From UBA940 sp045613745 (GTDB lineage: Bacteria > Bacteroidota > Bacteroidia > Bacteroidales > Rikenellaceae), in assembly GCA_045613745.1 (NCBI GenBank), contig JAZLBP010000012.1:62001-126000 (forward strand): a stretch of 64,000 bases of DNA. The letters run 5' to 3'. Of this stretch, positions 35,190-44,417 are shown one piece after another; the stretch's first letter is position 1; each line of letters opens with the position of its first letter. The notes below the pieces were generated by a model that did no database searches, was not told the DNA's origin, and was given only the letters and a program-made list of their open reading frames with translations. Made by a program: the position numbers and the translations under genes.

Positions 35190-36710
35190 ATGCAAAAAGT
35201 ATTATTAATGATTCTGGACGGTTGGGGCGATGGCAACAAGTCGAAAGGCGACGTCATCTACACCGTTCATCCCGAGTACATCTACTCGCTGCGCGAGCAA
35301 TACCCCACTGCCAACCTGCTGACCGACGGCGAGAACGTAGGTCTGCCCGAGGGTCAAATGGGTAACTCGGAGGTAGGTCACTTGAACATCGGTGCAGGTC
35401 GCATCGTGTATCAAGACTTGGTGAAAATCAACCGCGCTTGCCGCGACAACTCGATTATGCAAAACCCCGAGGTGAAAGCTGCTTTCGACTACGCCAAAGA
35501 GAACGGCAAGAACGTTCACTTTATGGGTCTGGTTTCGGATGGTGGTGTTCACTCGTCGATTGACCACCTCTACAAACTGCTCGATATTTCGAAAGAGTAC
35601 GGCATCGAGAATACCTACGTTCACTGCTTTATGGACGGTCGTGACACCGACCCCAAAAGCGGTAAAGGTTTCATCGAGGCTTTGGAGGCACATATGGCAA
35701 AAAGCACCGGCAAAATCGCTTCGATTATCGGTCGCTACTACGCAATGGACCGCGATAAACGTTGGGAGCGTGTAAAAATCGCTTACGACCAACTCATCGA
35801 CGGCGTTGGTAAACAAGCTACCGATATGGTTGCTGCTATGCAAGAGTCGTACGACGAGGGTGTAACCGATGAGTTCATCAACCCCATCGTAGCTGTTGAG
35901 AACGGCCAACCCGTTGGTACCATCAAAGAGGGCGATATGGTTATCTTCTTCAACTACCGTAACGACCGCGCAAAAGAGATTACACAAGTGCTGACTCAAG
36001 AGGATATGCCCGCCGAGGGTATGAAGACTCTGCCCTTGTACTACTGCTGTATGACTCCCTACGATGCAAACTTCAAGGGTCTGCACATTCTGTTTGACAA
36101 GGAGAACGTTCAAAACACCGTTGGTGAGTACGTTTCGAGCCTGGGTCTGAAACAACTCCGCATTGCCGAGACCGAGAAATACGCACACGTTACCTTCTTC
36201 TTGAATGGTGGCCGCGAGGCTATGTTCGAGAACGAGGATCGTATCCTTGTTCCCTCGCCCAAGGTTGCAACCTATGACCTGCAACCCGAGATGAGCGCCT
36301 ACGAGGTTAAAGACAAATTGGTTGAGGCTCTGGATACCCAAAAGTACGATTTCATCGCGCTGAACTTCGCAAACGGCGATATGGTAGGCCACACCGGTGT
36401 GTATGAGGCTATCGTTAAAGCAGTTAAAGCAGTGAACGAGTGCGTTGAGGCTGTTGTTGAGAGCGCCAAGAAGAATGGCTACGAGGTTGTTATCATTGCC
36501 GACCACGGTAATGCCGACAACGCAATCAACGCCGATGGTTCGCCCAACACCGCTCACTCGCTGAACCCCGTGCCCATCATCGTGGTTTCGGATCGCGTTC
36601 AAACCGTTGAGAACGGCGTTCTGGCAGACGTTGCCCCCACCGTTCTGAAACTTATGGGCTTGGAGCAACCCACCGAGATGACCGGTAAAGCTTTGGTTGA
36701 GCTGAAATAG
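35190..36710 (+). CDS. gpmI: 2,3-bisphosphoglycerate-independent phosphoglycerate mutase
   Basis: Glycolytic enzyme that interconverts 3- and 2-phosphoglycerate, with two manganese ions and a phosphoserine. The 506-residue protein shows the N-terminal metal motif LMILDGWGDG, the phosphorylated Ser60 in MGNSEVGH, the substrate segment MDGRDTDPKSG, the arginine-rich FFNYRNDRAKEI, and the C-terminal metal ligands in ADHGNADNA and NTAHSLNPVP. It is probably co-transcribed with alaS. Confidence 0.97.
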   Translation: MQKVLLMILDGWGDGNKSKGDVIYTVHPEYIYSLREQYPTANLLTDGENVGLPEGQMGNSEVGHLNIGAGRIVYQDLVKINRACRDNSIMQNPEVKAAFDYAKENGKNVHFMGLVSDGGVHSSIDHLYKLLDISKEYGIENTYVHCFMDGRDTDPKSGKGFIEALEAHMAKSTGKIASIIGRYYAMDRDKRWERVKIAYDQLIDGVGKQATDMVAAMQESYDEGVTDEFINPIVAVENGQPVGTIKEGDMVIFFNYRNDRAKEITQVLTQEDMPAEGMKTLPLYYCCMTPYDANFKGLHILFDKENVQNTVGEYVSSLGLKQLRIAETEKYAHVTFFLNGGREAMFENEDRILVPSPKVATYDLQPEMSAYEVKDKLVEALDTQKYDFIALNFANGDMVGHTGVYEAIVKAVKAVNECVEAVVESAKKNGYEVVIIADHGNADNAINADGSPNTAHSLNPVPIIVVSDRVQTVENGVLADVAPTVLKLMGLEQPTEMTGKALVELK

Positions 36711-36736
36711 TTTCAATCACCCAAATAAAGGAAACC

Positions 36737-36767
36737 CCGCCCGACGGATTGTCGGGCGGTTTTTTTT
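36737..36767 (+). terminator. terminator of alaS-gpmI
   Basis: Nine-base-pair GC-rich stem CCGCCCGAC (36737-36745) with GTCGGGCGG (36751-36759), then eight T. Confidence 0.95.
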
Positions 36768-36852
36768 ATATAGTTTTGTGGCGGCAATACTCTGTGTGGA
36801 GAGGGGGCTTTTCTCGGTGTGGTATAGGCCTCCAACTACCCACCCCAACCAC

Positions 36853-36889
36853 AAAAAAAGGTTGCCGACCCCGTAGGCTCGGCAACCTT
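36853..36889 (-). terminator. terminator of engB-prs
   Basis: AAGGTTGCCGA (36858-36868) pairs with TCGGCAACCTT (36879-36889); on the minus strand a run of T follows. Confidence 0.92.
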
Positions 36890-36911
36890 ATCATCAAAAG
36901 ATGTCGGCTTC

Positions 36912-37853
36912 TTAGAAGATGAAACGCGACGAAATCTCTTTGTAGTCGTAAACACGTTGCATCACGTCAGCAAAGATTTCAGCAACACTCAGCACGGTAA
37001 ATTTGTGAGTATCGGCGGTGGTGCTCAAAGGAATGGTATCAGTTACGATAACCTCCTCCAATTTACTGTTGTTGATGCGGTCGTATGCGGGACCCGACAG
37101 CAGTGCGTGAGTTGCGATAGCGCGAACACTTGCAGCACCTTTATCCATCAGCATATCGGCAGCCATAGTGATGGTACCTGCGGTATCAATCATATCGTCG
37201 ATGATGATTACGTTGCGGCCCTCAACATCACCAATAGCTGTCATTTTGCCAACCACGTTAGCTTTCTCGCGTTGTTTGTGGCTGATAATCATAGGAGCGC
37301 ACAGATATTTCGAGTATGCGCTGGCGCGTTTTGCACCACCCATATCGGGCGAAGCTACCGACAGATTCTCGATACCAAGCGAGTTGATGTAGGGTACGAA
37401 GATACCGCTTGCGTAAAGGTGGTCAACGGGAATATCGAAGAAACCTTGAATTTGGTCTGCGTGCAAGTCCATAGTCATAATGCGGTCAGCACCTGCTGCA
37501 ACCAGCATATTTGCAACCAATTTAGCACCTATGGGTACACGGGGACGGTCCTTACGGTCTTGGCGTGCCCAGCCGAAGTAAGGCAACACAGCGATTACAC
37601 GGTGAGCCGATGCGCGGTGAGCAGCGTCGATCATCATCAGCAACTCCATCAGGTTGTCGGTGGGAGGGAACGTCGATTGAACGATGAATACTGTGCAACC
37701 GCGAATACTTTCGGTATAAGCAGGTTGGAACTCGCCGTCGCTAAAACGCAACATTTCCGAACTTCCGAGTTCGATGCCATAGCTTTTAGCAATTTTCTCG
37801 GCCAAAGGTTTAGAGCCGGTGCAAGCAAAAATTTTCAGTTTGTGGGTTCCCAT
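36912..37853 (-). CDS. prs: ribose-phosphate pyrophosphokinase
   Basis: Makes PRPP from ribose 5-phosphate and ATP for nucleotide, His and Trp synthesis. The 313-residue protein has FSDGE near residue 40, the catalytic flexible-loop and ATP site YFGWARQDRKD near 95-105, the MDLHADQIQGFF segment, and the PRPP loop VIIDDMIDTAGT near 220. It lies 29 bases after engB and ends at a strong terminator. Confidence 0.97.
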   Translation of the reverse strand: MGTHKLKIFACTGSKPLAEKIAKSYGIELGSSEMLRFSDGEFQPAYTESIRGCTVFIVQSTFPPTDNLMELLMMIDAAHRASAHRVIAVLPYFGWARQDRKDRPRVPIGAKLVANMLVAAGADRIMTMDLHADQIQGFFDIPVDHLYASGIFVPYINSLGIENLSVASPDMGGAKRASAYSKYLCAPMIISHKQREKANVVGKMTAIGDVEGRNVIIIDDMIDTAGTITMAADMLMDKGAASVRAIATHALLSGPAYDRINNSKLEEVIVTDTIPLSTTADTHKFTVLSVAEIFADVMQRVYDYKEISSRFIF

Positions 37854-37882
37854 AATATCGTAAGGAATTTAGTATTAAAATA

Positions 37883-38479
37883 TTAATTTGTTTGGTTCTG
37901 ACATTGTTCGATAAAATCGAGTACATCTTGGCATCCTGCGCCTGTCTCCGACGATGTTGTGAAGATGGGGGGCAACTCCTCCCACGTCTCCAACAATCGG
38001 CGCTTGTAGGCAGCCACGTTCGAAGCCAATTTGTTTACGCCCATTTTATCGGTTTTGGTAAAAATGATTCCGAAAGGAATACCCTCGACACCCAGCATCT
38101 CCATAAATTCGAGGTCGATACGTTGCGGTTCGAGGCGCGAATCAACCAACACAAACAGGAAATACATCTTCTCGCATCCCTTCACATAATCAACAATGAT
38201 TTGTGCAAACTGCTCCTTGACACTCTTGGAGGTACGCGCATAGCCATATCCGGGCAGATCGACCAGATACCACGATTTGTTGATAAGGAAGTGATTGATG
38301 AGTTTGGTTTTACCGGGAGTACCCGACACTTTGGCGAGTTTTCGCGCTGTCAATTTGTTGATTAGCGATGATTTGCCGACGTTACTACGCCCTATGAAGG
38401 CGTAGTCGCGTAGTCCGTCATTGGGGACTTGCGACAACTTTTGGCTGCTGCAACGAAACTCGGCCGAAGAAATAATCAT
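37883..38479 (-). CDS. engB: ribosome biogenesis GTP-binding protein EngB/YsxC
   Basis: Essential GTPase for large ribosomal subunit assembly. The 198-residue protein has G1 GRSNVGKSSL, G2 Thr in SGTPGKT, G3 DLPGYGYA, G4 TKTDK and a G5-like SSETG. The start MIISSAEFR at 38479 is chosen over 38521 because the -7 box at 38507-38515 lies between them, leaving the upstream ATG untranscribed. It leads a two-gene unit with prs. Confidence 0.95.
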   Translation of the reverse strand: MIISSAEFRCSSQKLSQVPNDGLRDYAFIGRSNVGKSSLINKLTARKLAKVSGTPGKTKLINHFLINKSWYLVDLPGYGYARTSKSVKEQFAQIIVDYVKGCEKMYFLFVLVDSRLEPQRIDLEFMEMLGVEGIPFGIIFTKTDKMGVNKLASNVAAYKRRLLETWEELPPIFTTSSETGAGCQDVLDFIEQCQNQTN

Positions 38480-38506
38480 CGTTAACGTTTTTGGTTGATT
38501 ACTATT

Positions 38507-38515
38507 GCAAAGATA
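38507..38515 (-). promoter_or_regulatory. -7 promoter box for engB-prs
   Basis: TATCTTTGC on the minus strand, 28 bases before the engB ATG. It decides the start codon choice. Confidence 0.75.
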
Positions 38516-38530
38516 GTACATTATTTAAAT

Positions 38531-38580
38531 ATACGAAGAGTGTCCGATGTTTTTTTCACACTTTCGGACACTCTTCGTAT
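38531..38580 (-). terminator. long hairpin after purB
   Basis: A perfect 17-bp inverted repeat (38531-38547 with 38564-38580) around a 16-base loop, beginning 20 bases after the purB stop. A terminator is likely even though only ATTTAAAT follows. Confidence 0.75.
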
Positions 38581-38600
38581 TAAAAAGGTACTTTGCAGTA

Positions 38601-39956
38601 CTACAAATTCTTGATACCGGTGTAGCTTTTGGGCGAAAGAACGCGCAATTCGGCTTTCACGCTCTCGCTAACATCCAGACCCTCGATAAACTCTTTGATA
38701 GCCTCCTCGGTGATGTGGGTGTTGGTACGAGTCAGTGCTTTCAGTGCCTCGTAGGGAGAAGGATAGCACTCGCGGCGGAGGATGGTTTGAATACCCTCGG
38801 CAACCACAGCCCAGTTGTTCTCCAAGTCACGCTCCACAGCCTCAACGTTGAGCAACAGTTTACCCAAACCTTTCTTGATAGAGCGCAGTGCGATTGCGGT
38901 GTGAGCAAAGGGAACACCTACGTTACGCAGTACGGTCGAGTCGGTCAGGTCACGTTGTAGACGCGATACGGGCAGTTTGGCAGCCAAGTGCTCGAAAATA
39001 GCGTTGGCGATACCCAAGTTACCCTCGGCGTTCTCAAAGTCGATGGGGTTAACCTTGTGGGGCATAGCCGACGAACCAACCTCACCCTCTTTGATGCGTT
39101 GTTTGAAGTACTCCATCGACACATAAGTCCAGATGTCGCGGCACAGGTCGATAAGGATGGTATTGATACGTTTGGTTGCGTCGAAGATTGCAGCCAGACC
39201 ATCGTAGTGCTCGATTTGGGTGGTGTGTTGCGAACGTTTCAGACCCAGAGTCTCGCCTACGAAGTTGTTGGCGAACTCAACCCAGTTGATAGCGGGATAA
39301 GCTACGCTGTGGGCGTTGAAGTTACCGGTTGCGCCACCGAATTTAGCGGGAACGGGTACAGCACGCAACGATGCGATTTGAGTCTCCAAGCGCTCAACGA
39401 ACACCATAATCTCTTTACCCAAGCGAGTGGGCGAAGCGGGTTGTCCGTGAGTACGAGCCAGCATCGAAATGTCACTCCACTCCTCTGCCAATCCGCGCAG
39501 GGTTGCTACGAGCTCCTCCATCGAGGGATAGAACACCTCGTCCAGAGCCATACGAATCGAGTAAGGAATGGCAGTATTGTTGATATCTTGTGAAGTAAGA
39601 CCAAAGTGAACAAACTCCTTAACGTCGCTCAGACCAAGACCGTCGAGTTTCTCTTTGATAAGGTACTCTACAGCTTTCACGTCGTGGTTGGTGCGGCTTT
39701 CGATTTGTTTAACACGCAGAGCATCCTCAACGGTGAAGTTGCGATACAGACCGCGCAGAGCCTCGTAGTTTTTCTCATCAGCTGCCGAAGCGAGTTGGGG
39801 CAAGGGCAATTTGCACAGAGCAATGAAGTACTCTACCTCAACCAAGATACGATAGCGGATAAGAGCAAATTCCGAGTAGTAATTGTCCAACGGCTCCGAG
39901 CCGCTGCGGTAACGTCCGTCTACGGGCGATATGGCAGTAATTTGTGACAGTTCCAT
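38601..39956 (-). CDS. purB: adenylosuccinate lyase
   Basis: Releases fumarate in two steps of purine synthesis (SAICAR to AICAR, and adenylosuccinate to AMP). The 451-residue protein has the N-terminal ISPVDGRYRS, HDVKAVEY, the catalytic TSQDINNTA and ARTHGQPASPTRLGKE segments, and the fumarase-superfamily signature GSSAMPHKVNP. The start MELSQITAISP at 39956 is preferred to 40019 since the -7 box is at 39988-39996. Monocistronic. Confidence 0.97.
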   Translation of the reverse strand: MELSQITAISPVDGRYRSGSEPLDNYYSEFALIRYRILVEVEYFIALCKLPLPQLASAADEKNYEALRGLYRNFTVEDALRVKQIESRTNHDVKAVEYLIKEKLDGLGLSDVKEFVHFGLTSQDINNTAIPYSIRMALDEVFYPSMEELVATLRGLAEEWSDISMLARTHGQPASPTRLGKEIMVFVERLETQIASLRAVPVPAKFGGATGNFNAHSVAYPAINWVEFANNFVGETLGLKRSQHTTQIEHYDGLAAIFDATKRINTILIDLCRDIWTYVSMEYFKQRIKEGEVGSSAMPHKVNPIDFENAEGNLGIANAIFEHLAAKLPVSRLQRDLTDSTVLRNVGVPFAHTAIALRSIKKGLGKLLLNVEAVERDLENNWAVVAEGIQTILRRECYPSPYEALKALTRTNTHITEEAIKEFIEGLDVSESVKAELRVLSPKSYTGIKNL

Positions 39957-39987
39957 AAATATTACGAAGTGATAATTATTAATGAGT

Positions 39988-39996
39988 GCAAAAGTA
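39988..39996 (-). promoter_or_regulatory. -7 promoter box for purB
   Basis: TACTTTTGC on the minus strand, 32 bases before the chosen ATG. Confidence 0.65.
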
Positions 39997-40071
39997 CAAA
40001 AAACAATCTGCATATCCAATCGAGCCGATAATGTTTGGGCAATATTTTTACGAAATTTGCGTTTTTTTGAT

Positions 40072-40080
40072 TAGATTTGC
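40072..40080 (+). promoter_or_regulatory. -7 promoter box for the calcium/sodium antiporter gene
   Basis: TAGATTTGC on the plus strand, 55 bases before the ATG at 40135. Confidence 0.6.
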
Positions 40081-40134
40081 TCCCTCAAACAATCGACCAA
40101 CTAACATTTCAAACTGAATTAAACACAAATTACA

Positions 40135-41091
40135 ATGACACTTTTTGTTCTTTTAAGTATAGTCGGCCTTGCACTGATTCTGCTCGGAGCAAACTATCTG
40201 ACCGACGGAGCAGTAGCACTCGCAAAAAAACTTAACGTTCCCGAAATCGTTATCGGCCTTACCATTGTGGCCATTGGCACCTCGATGCCCGAGTTGGTGG
40301 TAAGTGTACTGTCTGCCATTAACGGACAATACGACCTGTCGGTAGGCAATGTTGTAGGCTCGAATATTTTTAATGTATTCGTAATCCTCGGTATCGTTGC
40401 GATGATTAAACCCGTGCCTCTGTCAAGGGGTAATATCGTACGCGATCTTCCGATGTGCTTGCTGTCGTCGATTGTTCTGTGGGCTGCCTGCTCGACCAAT
40501 GTTTTGGATGGCACCGACATCAACATTGTAAGCCGCTCGAATGGCGTAATTATGCTAGCTTTGTTCGTTGGTTTTATCTATATGACACTGCTGGGTGCTC
40601 GCAATGAGGCTCCTGCCGAGGAGGAAGAGCACTCCAAACCTACCCCACTGTGGCTTGCGGCAATTATGATTGTAGGCGGTCTGGCTGGTCTGATTTATGG
40701 TGGCGAACTCTTCATCAACAACATCACAGGCATTGCGCGCGCGCTTAATATCAGCGAGAGCGTTATCTCGATTACCATCGTGGCTGCGGGTACTTCGATG
40801 CCCGAGCTTGCTACCTCGGTTGTGGCTATGATTAAGGGTCGCAAGGGTATTGCACTCGGTAACGTTGTTGGTAGCAACATCTCCAATGTATTCTTGGTGC
40901 TGGGTGTAAGTTCGACCATCCACCCCCTCACTTTGAGCGGCATTGGTCAGATTGACCTGATGATGGTTATGCTCGCCAGCATTTTGATGATGTTGTCGGC
41001 GTGGACCTTCGGTCGCCACCGCATCGACCGCGTTGAAGGTGGTTTCTTCGTTGCGTGCTACATCGCCTATATGATTTGGCTGCTGAATTAA
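40135..41091 (+). CDS. calcium/sodium antiporter, CaCA family (YrbG-like)
   Basis: An inner-membrane cation exchanger of 318 residues with about ten hydrophobic segments in two repeated halves. Each half carries the alpha-repeat signature: GTSMPELVVSVLSAINGQYDLSVGN-type sequence near residue 50 (GTSMPELVVS and VGNVVGSNIFN) and GTSMPELATS plus LGNVVGSNISN near 225-245. These Glu- and Asn-containing repeats bind the exchanged ions. A short hydrophilic loop (EEEEHSKPT) separates the halves. No partner genes nearby; ion specificity is inferred from the family. Confidence 0.93.
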   Translation: MTLFVLLSIVGLALILLGANYLTDGAVALAKKLNVPEIVIGLTIVAIGTSMPELVVSVLSAINGQYDLSVGNVVGSNIFNVFVILGIVAMIKPVPLSRGNIVRDLPMCLLSSIVLWAACSTNVLDGTDINIVSRSNGVIMLALFVGFIYMTLLGARNEAPAEEEEHSKPTPLWLAAIMIVGGLAGLIYGGELFINNITGIARALNISESVISITIVAAGTSMPELATSVVAMIKGRKGIALGNVVGSNISNVFLVLGVSSTIHPLTLSGIGQIDLMMVMLASILMMLSAWTFGRHRIDRVEGGFFVACYIAYMIWLLN

Positions 41092-41300
41092 AAAAACCGA
41101 GAGGCGGTGTCGGTAACCAACCGATAAAGCAAACAGAAAATATAACAAAAGAGAATATGTCCGAAACATATCAAAGATAAAATTCAGTTACCTTTTTCCG
41201 CCCTCGGGCAGAACCAAAAGTAACAAAACGCGAGCCAAACAGACTCCTACAATTAAGATTTGTCTCGGGCGCCTAACACTCAAATAAAAAACAACAAACT

Positions 41301-42281
41301 ATGGCACGAATAAAATGTATCGGCATCCTCACTTCGGGAGGTGACGCCCCTGCAATGAATGCAGCAATCCGCGCGGTTACACGTACTGCTATCTATAATG
41401 GTTTCACTGTTAAAGGTATTATGCGTGGCTATCGCGGACTTATCTCTGGCGAGTTCATTGATATGAAAACCCAAACCGTCAGCAACATTATCCAACACGG
41501 CGGTACTATCCTCAAAACAGCTCGTTCGGCAGAGTTCAAGACTCCAGAAGGACGCGCCATCGCCTACGAAAATATGAAAAAAGAGGGTATTGACGCACTG
41601 GTTGTGATTGGTGGCGACGGCTCGCTGTCGGGTGCGCGCATCTTTGCCGAGGAGTTTGACATTCCCATCGTAGGTCTGCCCGGAACCATCGACAACGACC
41701 TCTATGGTACCGATACCACCATCGGCTACGACACCGCGCTGAACACCATTATGGAGTGTGTCGATAAACTGCGCGATACCGCTTCGTCGCACGAACGTCT
41801 GTTCTTTGTTGAGGTTATGGGTCGCAACGCAGGTTTCCTTGCGCTGAATGGTGCTATTGCTACCGGCTCGGAGGCTGCCATCATTCCCGAGATTGCTACC
41901 GAGGTTGACCAGTTAGGCGAACTTATCGAGAACGGTTTCCGCAAGAGCAAAAACAGCAGTATCGTGTTGGTTGCCGAGAGTCCGCTTACGGGTGGTGCAA
42001 TGGCAATGGCCGAGCGTGTCAAAAAGGAGTTCCCCAAATTTGATTCGCGTGTGACAATTCTGGGTCACATCCAACGTGGTGGCTCGCCCACCGCAAGCGA
42101 CCGCATCCTTGCAAGCCGTATGGGTGAGGCCGCAGTGAATGCTCTGTTGGAGGGTCAACGCAACGTGATGGTCGGTATCGAGAACGACGTTATCAAACTC
42201 GTGCCCTTTATCCAAGCCATCCGTAAGAACAAAACCGTTGACCGCGCACTGCTCAACACCGTTAAAATTTTGTCGATTTAA
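41301..42281 (+). CDS. pfkA: ATP-dependent 6-phosphofructokinase
   Basis: Commits fructose 6-phosphate to glycolysis. The 326-residue protein has the N-terminal GILTSGGDAPAMNA, the ATP-site GGDGSLSGA with Gly-Gly-Asp-Gly (Gly after the first Asp favours ATP over pyrophosphate), the catalytic PGTIDNDLYGTD with its Asp, MGRNAGFLA, and HIQRGGSPTASDR near 250. The upstream 209-base gap contains no gene and no clear -7 box. A DUF4924 gene follows 5 bases later. Confidence 0.96.
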   Translation: MARIKCIGILTSGGDAPAMNAAIRAVTRTAIYNGFTVKGIMRGYRGLISGEFIDMKTQTVSNIIQHGGTILKTARSAEFKTPEGRAIAYENMKKEGIDALVVIGGDGSLSGARIFAEEFDIPIVGLPGTIDNDLYGTDTTIGYDTALNTIMECVDKLRDTASSHERLFFVEVMGRNAGFLALNGAIATGSEAAIIPEIATEVDQLGELIENGFRKSKNSSIVLVAESPLTGGAMAMAERVKKEFPKFDSRVTILGHIQRGGSPTASDRILASRMGEAAVNALLEGQRNVMVGIENDVIKLVPFIQAIRKNKTVDRALLNTVKILSI

Positions 42282-42286
42282 GCACT

Positions 42287-42835
42287 ATGGATATAGCACA
42301 AAGCAAACGCCGCGAGAATATCGCCGAGTATATTCTTTACCTGTGGCAAATTGAGGATTTGTTGCGCGCCTTGGAGTTCGACGAGCAGGCTATCGACCGC
42401 GTGTTGGTTGCTCCTCGCGGATTCACCGAGGGCAAAGCAATGCTCTACCGCAGCTGGTATGTCGAGATGGGCAATTTGTTGCGCAGCGAGAATAAGATTG
42501 AGTCGGGTCACCTCGACCACACTCTTCACCTTGTTGCCGATATGCAGGACTTGGCTAACCGCTTGATGAAACTTGGCGTGGGTGCCGACTTCCGCAAGGC
42601 TATGGGCGAACTTACCCCTATGTTGCCCGAGTTGCGTGCCAAGATGGAGGGCAAGGAGATTGGCGATATTGAACTATGTTTCCGCGCGCTCTATGCCTCG
42701 ATGCTCTATCGTATGAAGGGCGAACGCAGCGAACTTACCGACAACATCATCAAGGTAATCTCGCCCGTAATCTCCGAACTCGCCCGCGTCTATAAGGGCG
42801 TTGAGGAGGGTACTATCGAACTCAAAGACGAATAG
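42287..42835 (+). CDS. DUF4924-family protein
   Basis: A 182-residue all-helical soluble protein resembling DUF4924, a family found in Bacteroidales with no known function. Visible features are the N-terminal AQSKRRENIAEYILYLWQIEDLLRA, a central RSWYVEMGNLLRSE segment, and C-terminal ITELARVYK-like helix. It starts 5 bases after pfkA and shares its terminator, so it is co-transcribed with it; a role linked to glycolysis is only a guess from position. Confidence 0.8.
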   Translation: MDIAQSKRRENIAEYILYLWQIEDLLRALEFDEQAIDRVLVAPRGFTEGKAMLYRSWYVEMGNLLRSENKIESGHLDHTLHLVADMQDLANRLMKLGVGADFRKAMGELTPMLPELRAKMEGKEIGDIELCFRALYASMLYRMKGERSELTDNIIKVISPVISELARVYKGVEEGTIELKDE

Positions 42836-42854
42836 TCCATATCACTTCAAACAA

Positions 42855-42884
42855 ACGGCGGCCGTCCCTCGGGATAGCCGCCGT
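42855..42884. terminator. bidirectional terminator between converging operons
   Basis: ACGGCGGC (42855-42862) pairs with GCCGCCGT (42877-42884), flanked by AACAA and TTGTT, forming a longer symmetric stem. It ends the pfkA unit and the leftward seven-gene envelope operon. Confidence 0.85.
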
Positions 42885-42890
42885 TTTGTT

Positions 42891-43394
42891 TTAGTTGTAA
42901 ATCCATAATAGCACATCCTTGTGTGCGGATAGTATCTCATCAAGTAGTTTCATACTTTGTGGCGAAACTACAACGCATCCGCGACTGCACCACAACGGCA
43001 ACAACGAATAGTTGCGCTCGGGAACATCCTTCGAGGGGTGCAACACAATGGCACGACTGCGAACGTTGCTGTTGGTGGAGTCCAAGCCGTCGAGTCTGTA
43101 CGAAATACCAAACACACCTTCGTATCGCTCTCCCACCCTGCAACGTCCCACGGGTGTCAGCCACGAGTCGGGCACATCGCCCGTTTGCGGCCAAAGGCGG
43201 GTTTTCAGACTGCGACCGCGACCACTTGCAACCAAGCACTCCATCAGCACACTCCCCTGCGCAAGGTTTACTACACGCAAGCGCACGCAACGTGACGACT
43301 GCGCAAGGTTAACCAATACAGCCACCTCTTGGCACATCTCGTGCTCGGCGCAATAACGCTCCGCTTGCTCAATTTTATCTTTCAGATTTGACAC
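42891..43394 (-). CDS. L,D-transpeptidase catalytic-domain-like protein (YkuD_2 type)
   Basis: A 167-residue protein resembling the murein L,D-transpeptidase catalytic domain family PF13645. The key pattern is the Ser-Arg-Gly-Cys motif near residue 135 (WCSRGCVVVSP), with a Gly-rich strand region TPVGRCRVGERYEG before it and VLHPSKDVP between, where the family has the catalytic His. No signal peptide is visible, which is unusual for an enzyme acting on peptidoglycan, so export may need a different start or it works otherwise. It is the last gene of the seven-gene leftward operon. Confidence 0.75.
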   Translation of the reverse strand: MSNLKDKIEQAERYCAEHEMCQEVAVLVNLAQSSRCVRLRVVNLAQGSVLMECLVASGRGRSLKTRLWPQTGDVPDSWLTPVGRCRVGERYEGVFGISYRLDGLDSTNSNVRSRAIVLHPSKDVPERNYSLLPLWCSRGCVVVSPQSMKLLDEILSAHKDVLLWIYN

Positions 43395-43404
43395 TTTCGG
43401 AAGT

Positions 43405-44403
43405 TTACATCATATTGTCGAAAGTTCGCTTGCCCAGCAGATAGCGCAACACTATCGAGCCGCGATAAACGCCTTGGGGTTGTGCAACACTCGGTGTCCG
43501 CTTGCCGCGCAAGTTCTCGCGACGGGCAAAGAAATCACGATGGGCACGCCACACAGCCTTCACAAACTCCCATTTACCACTCAACATATAAACCGCAGCC
43601 GAAGCACCATCCAAAATCAGACGCACACCAATGATAACTGCACGGCGAGGAGCTTCGAGATTTTTGTACAACATCGCCAGATTGTTGCGATGGTTGAGGT
43701 ATATCTTGCGGGGCGAGTTATTGGGCAGAGTTCCGCCACCTAGGTGATAGACCACACTTCGGGGCTCGACACACACCTTATATCCCGCACGCCACATTCG
43801 CCAGCAGAGGTCAATCTCCTCTTGATGAGCAAAGAAATCGCCATCGAATCCTCCCATCTTGCGGAAAACCTCGCTACGACACGCAAACGCAGCACCCGAT
43901 GCCCAAAATACGTTTCTCACATCGTCATATTGTCCGCGGTCACACTCCACCTCACCAAGAATTCGGCCACGGCAGAACGGATAGCCAAGCACGTCGATAA
44001 ATCCTCCCGACGCACCTGCATACTCAAATCTCTCGCGGTCGGCATAGGCTCGCAATTTAGGAGCGACCGCACCTACCTCGGGGTCGCGCTCCAAACACGC
44101 AATCAAAGGTTCGAGCCATCCCTGCGAAGTTTCGATGTCGCTATTGAGCAGCACCCAATACTCGGCGCCGGTTACCTGCGCCAATGCGCGGTTGTAGCCC
44201 TCGGCAAAACCATAGTTTTGGTCGAGTTGGATAATCTCCACACTGGGATATGCATCACGCACCCACTCCACGGAGTCGTCTGTTGAGCCATTATCAGCCA
44301 CCACGACACCCGCCCACGAGGGGCACGACGCAACCACACTCGGCAGATAGGTCTGCAAGTGTGCGCGGCCGTTCCAGTTGAGTATAACGATTTTTGCTTT
44401 CAC
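43405..44403 (-). CDS. glycosyltransferase family 2
   Basis: A GT-A-fold inverting glycosyltransferase of 332 residues, similar to rhamnosyltransferase-like GT2 enzymes. It shows the N-terminal nucleotide-sugar motif ILNWNGRAHL, the acceptor-phosphate region VVADNGSTDDSVEW, LLNSDIE (the DxD-type metal motif as NSD), and the ASGAAFACRSEVFRKMGGFDGDFFAHQEEIDLCWRMW block near residue 170-205 (ED/DLCWR catalytic base). A C-terminal hydrophobic segment may touch the membrane. Context with a lipid A-type acyltransferase suggests envelope glycan synthesis; the sugar is unknown. Confidence 0.92.
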   Translation of the reverse strand: MKAKIVILNWNGRAHLQTYLPSVVASCPSWAGVVVADNGSTDDSVEWVRDAYPSVEIIQLDQNYGFAEGYNRALAQVTGAEYWVLLNSDIETSQGWLEPLIACLERDPEVGAVAPKLRAYADRERFEYAGASGGFIDVLGYPFCRGRILGEVECDRGQYDDVRNVFWASGAAFACRSEVFRKMGGFDGDFFAHQEEIDLCWRMWRAGYKVCVEPRSVVYHLGGGTLPNNSPRKIYLNHRNNLAMLYKNLEAPRRAVIIGVRLILDGASAAVYMLSGKWEFVKAVWRAHRDFFARRENLRGKRTPSVAQPQGVYRGSIVLRYLLGKRTFDNMM

Positions 44404-44417
44404 TTCTTTGAGGGTTA

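Noticed and set aside
35205..36716. 503-residue open frame antisense to gpmI
   Set aside because: Complete overlap with a core glycolytic gene and composition of a codon mirror image; no promoter or ribosome binding site of its own.
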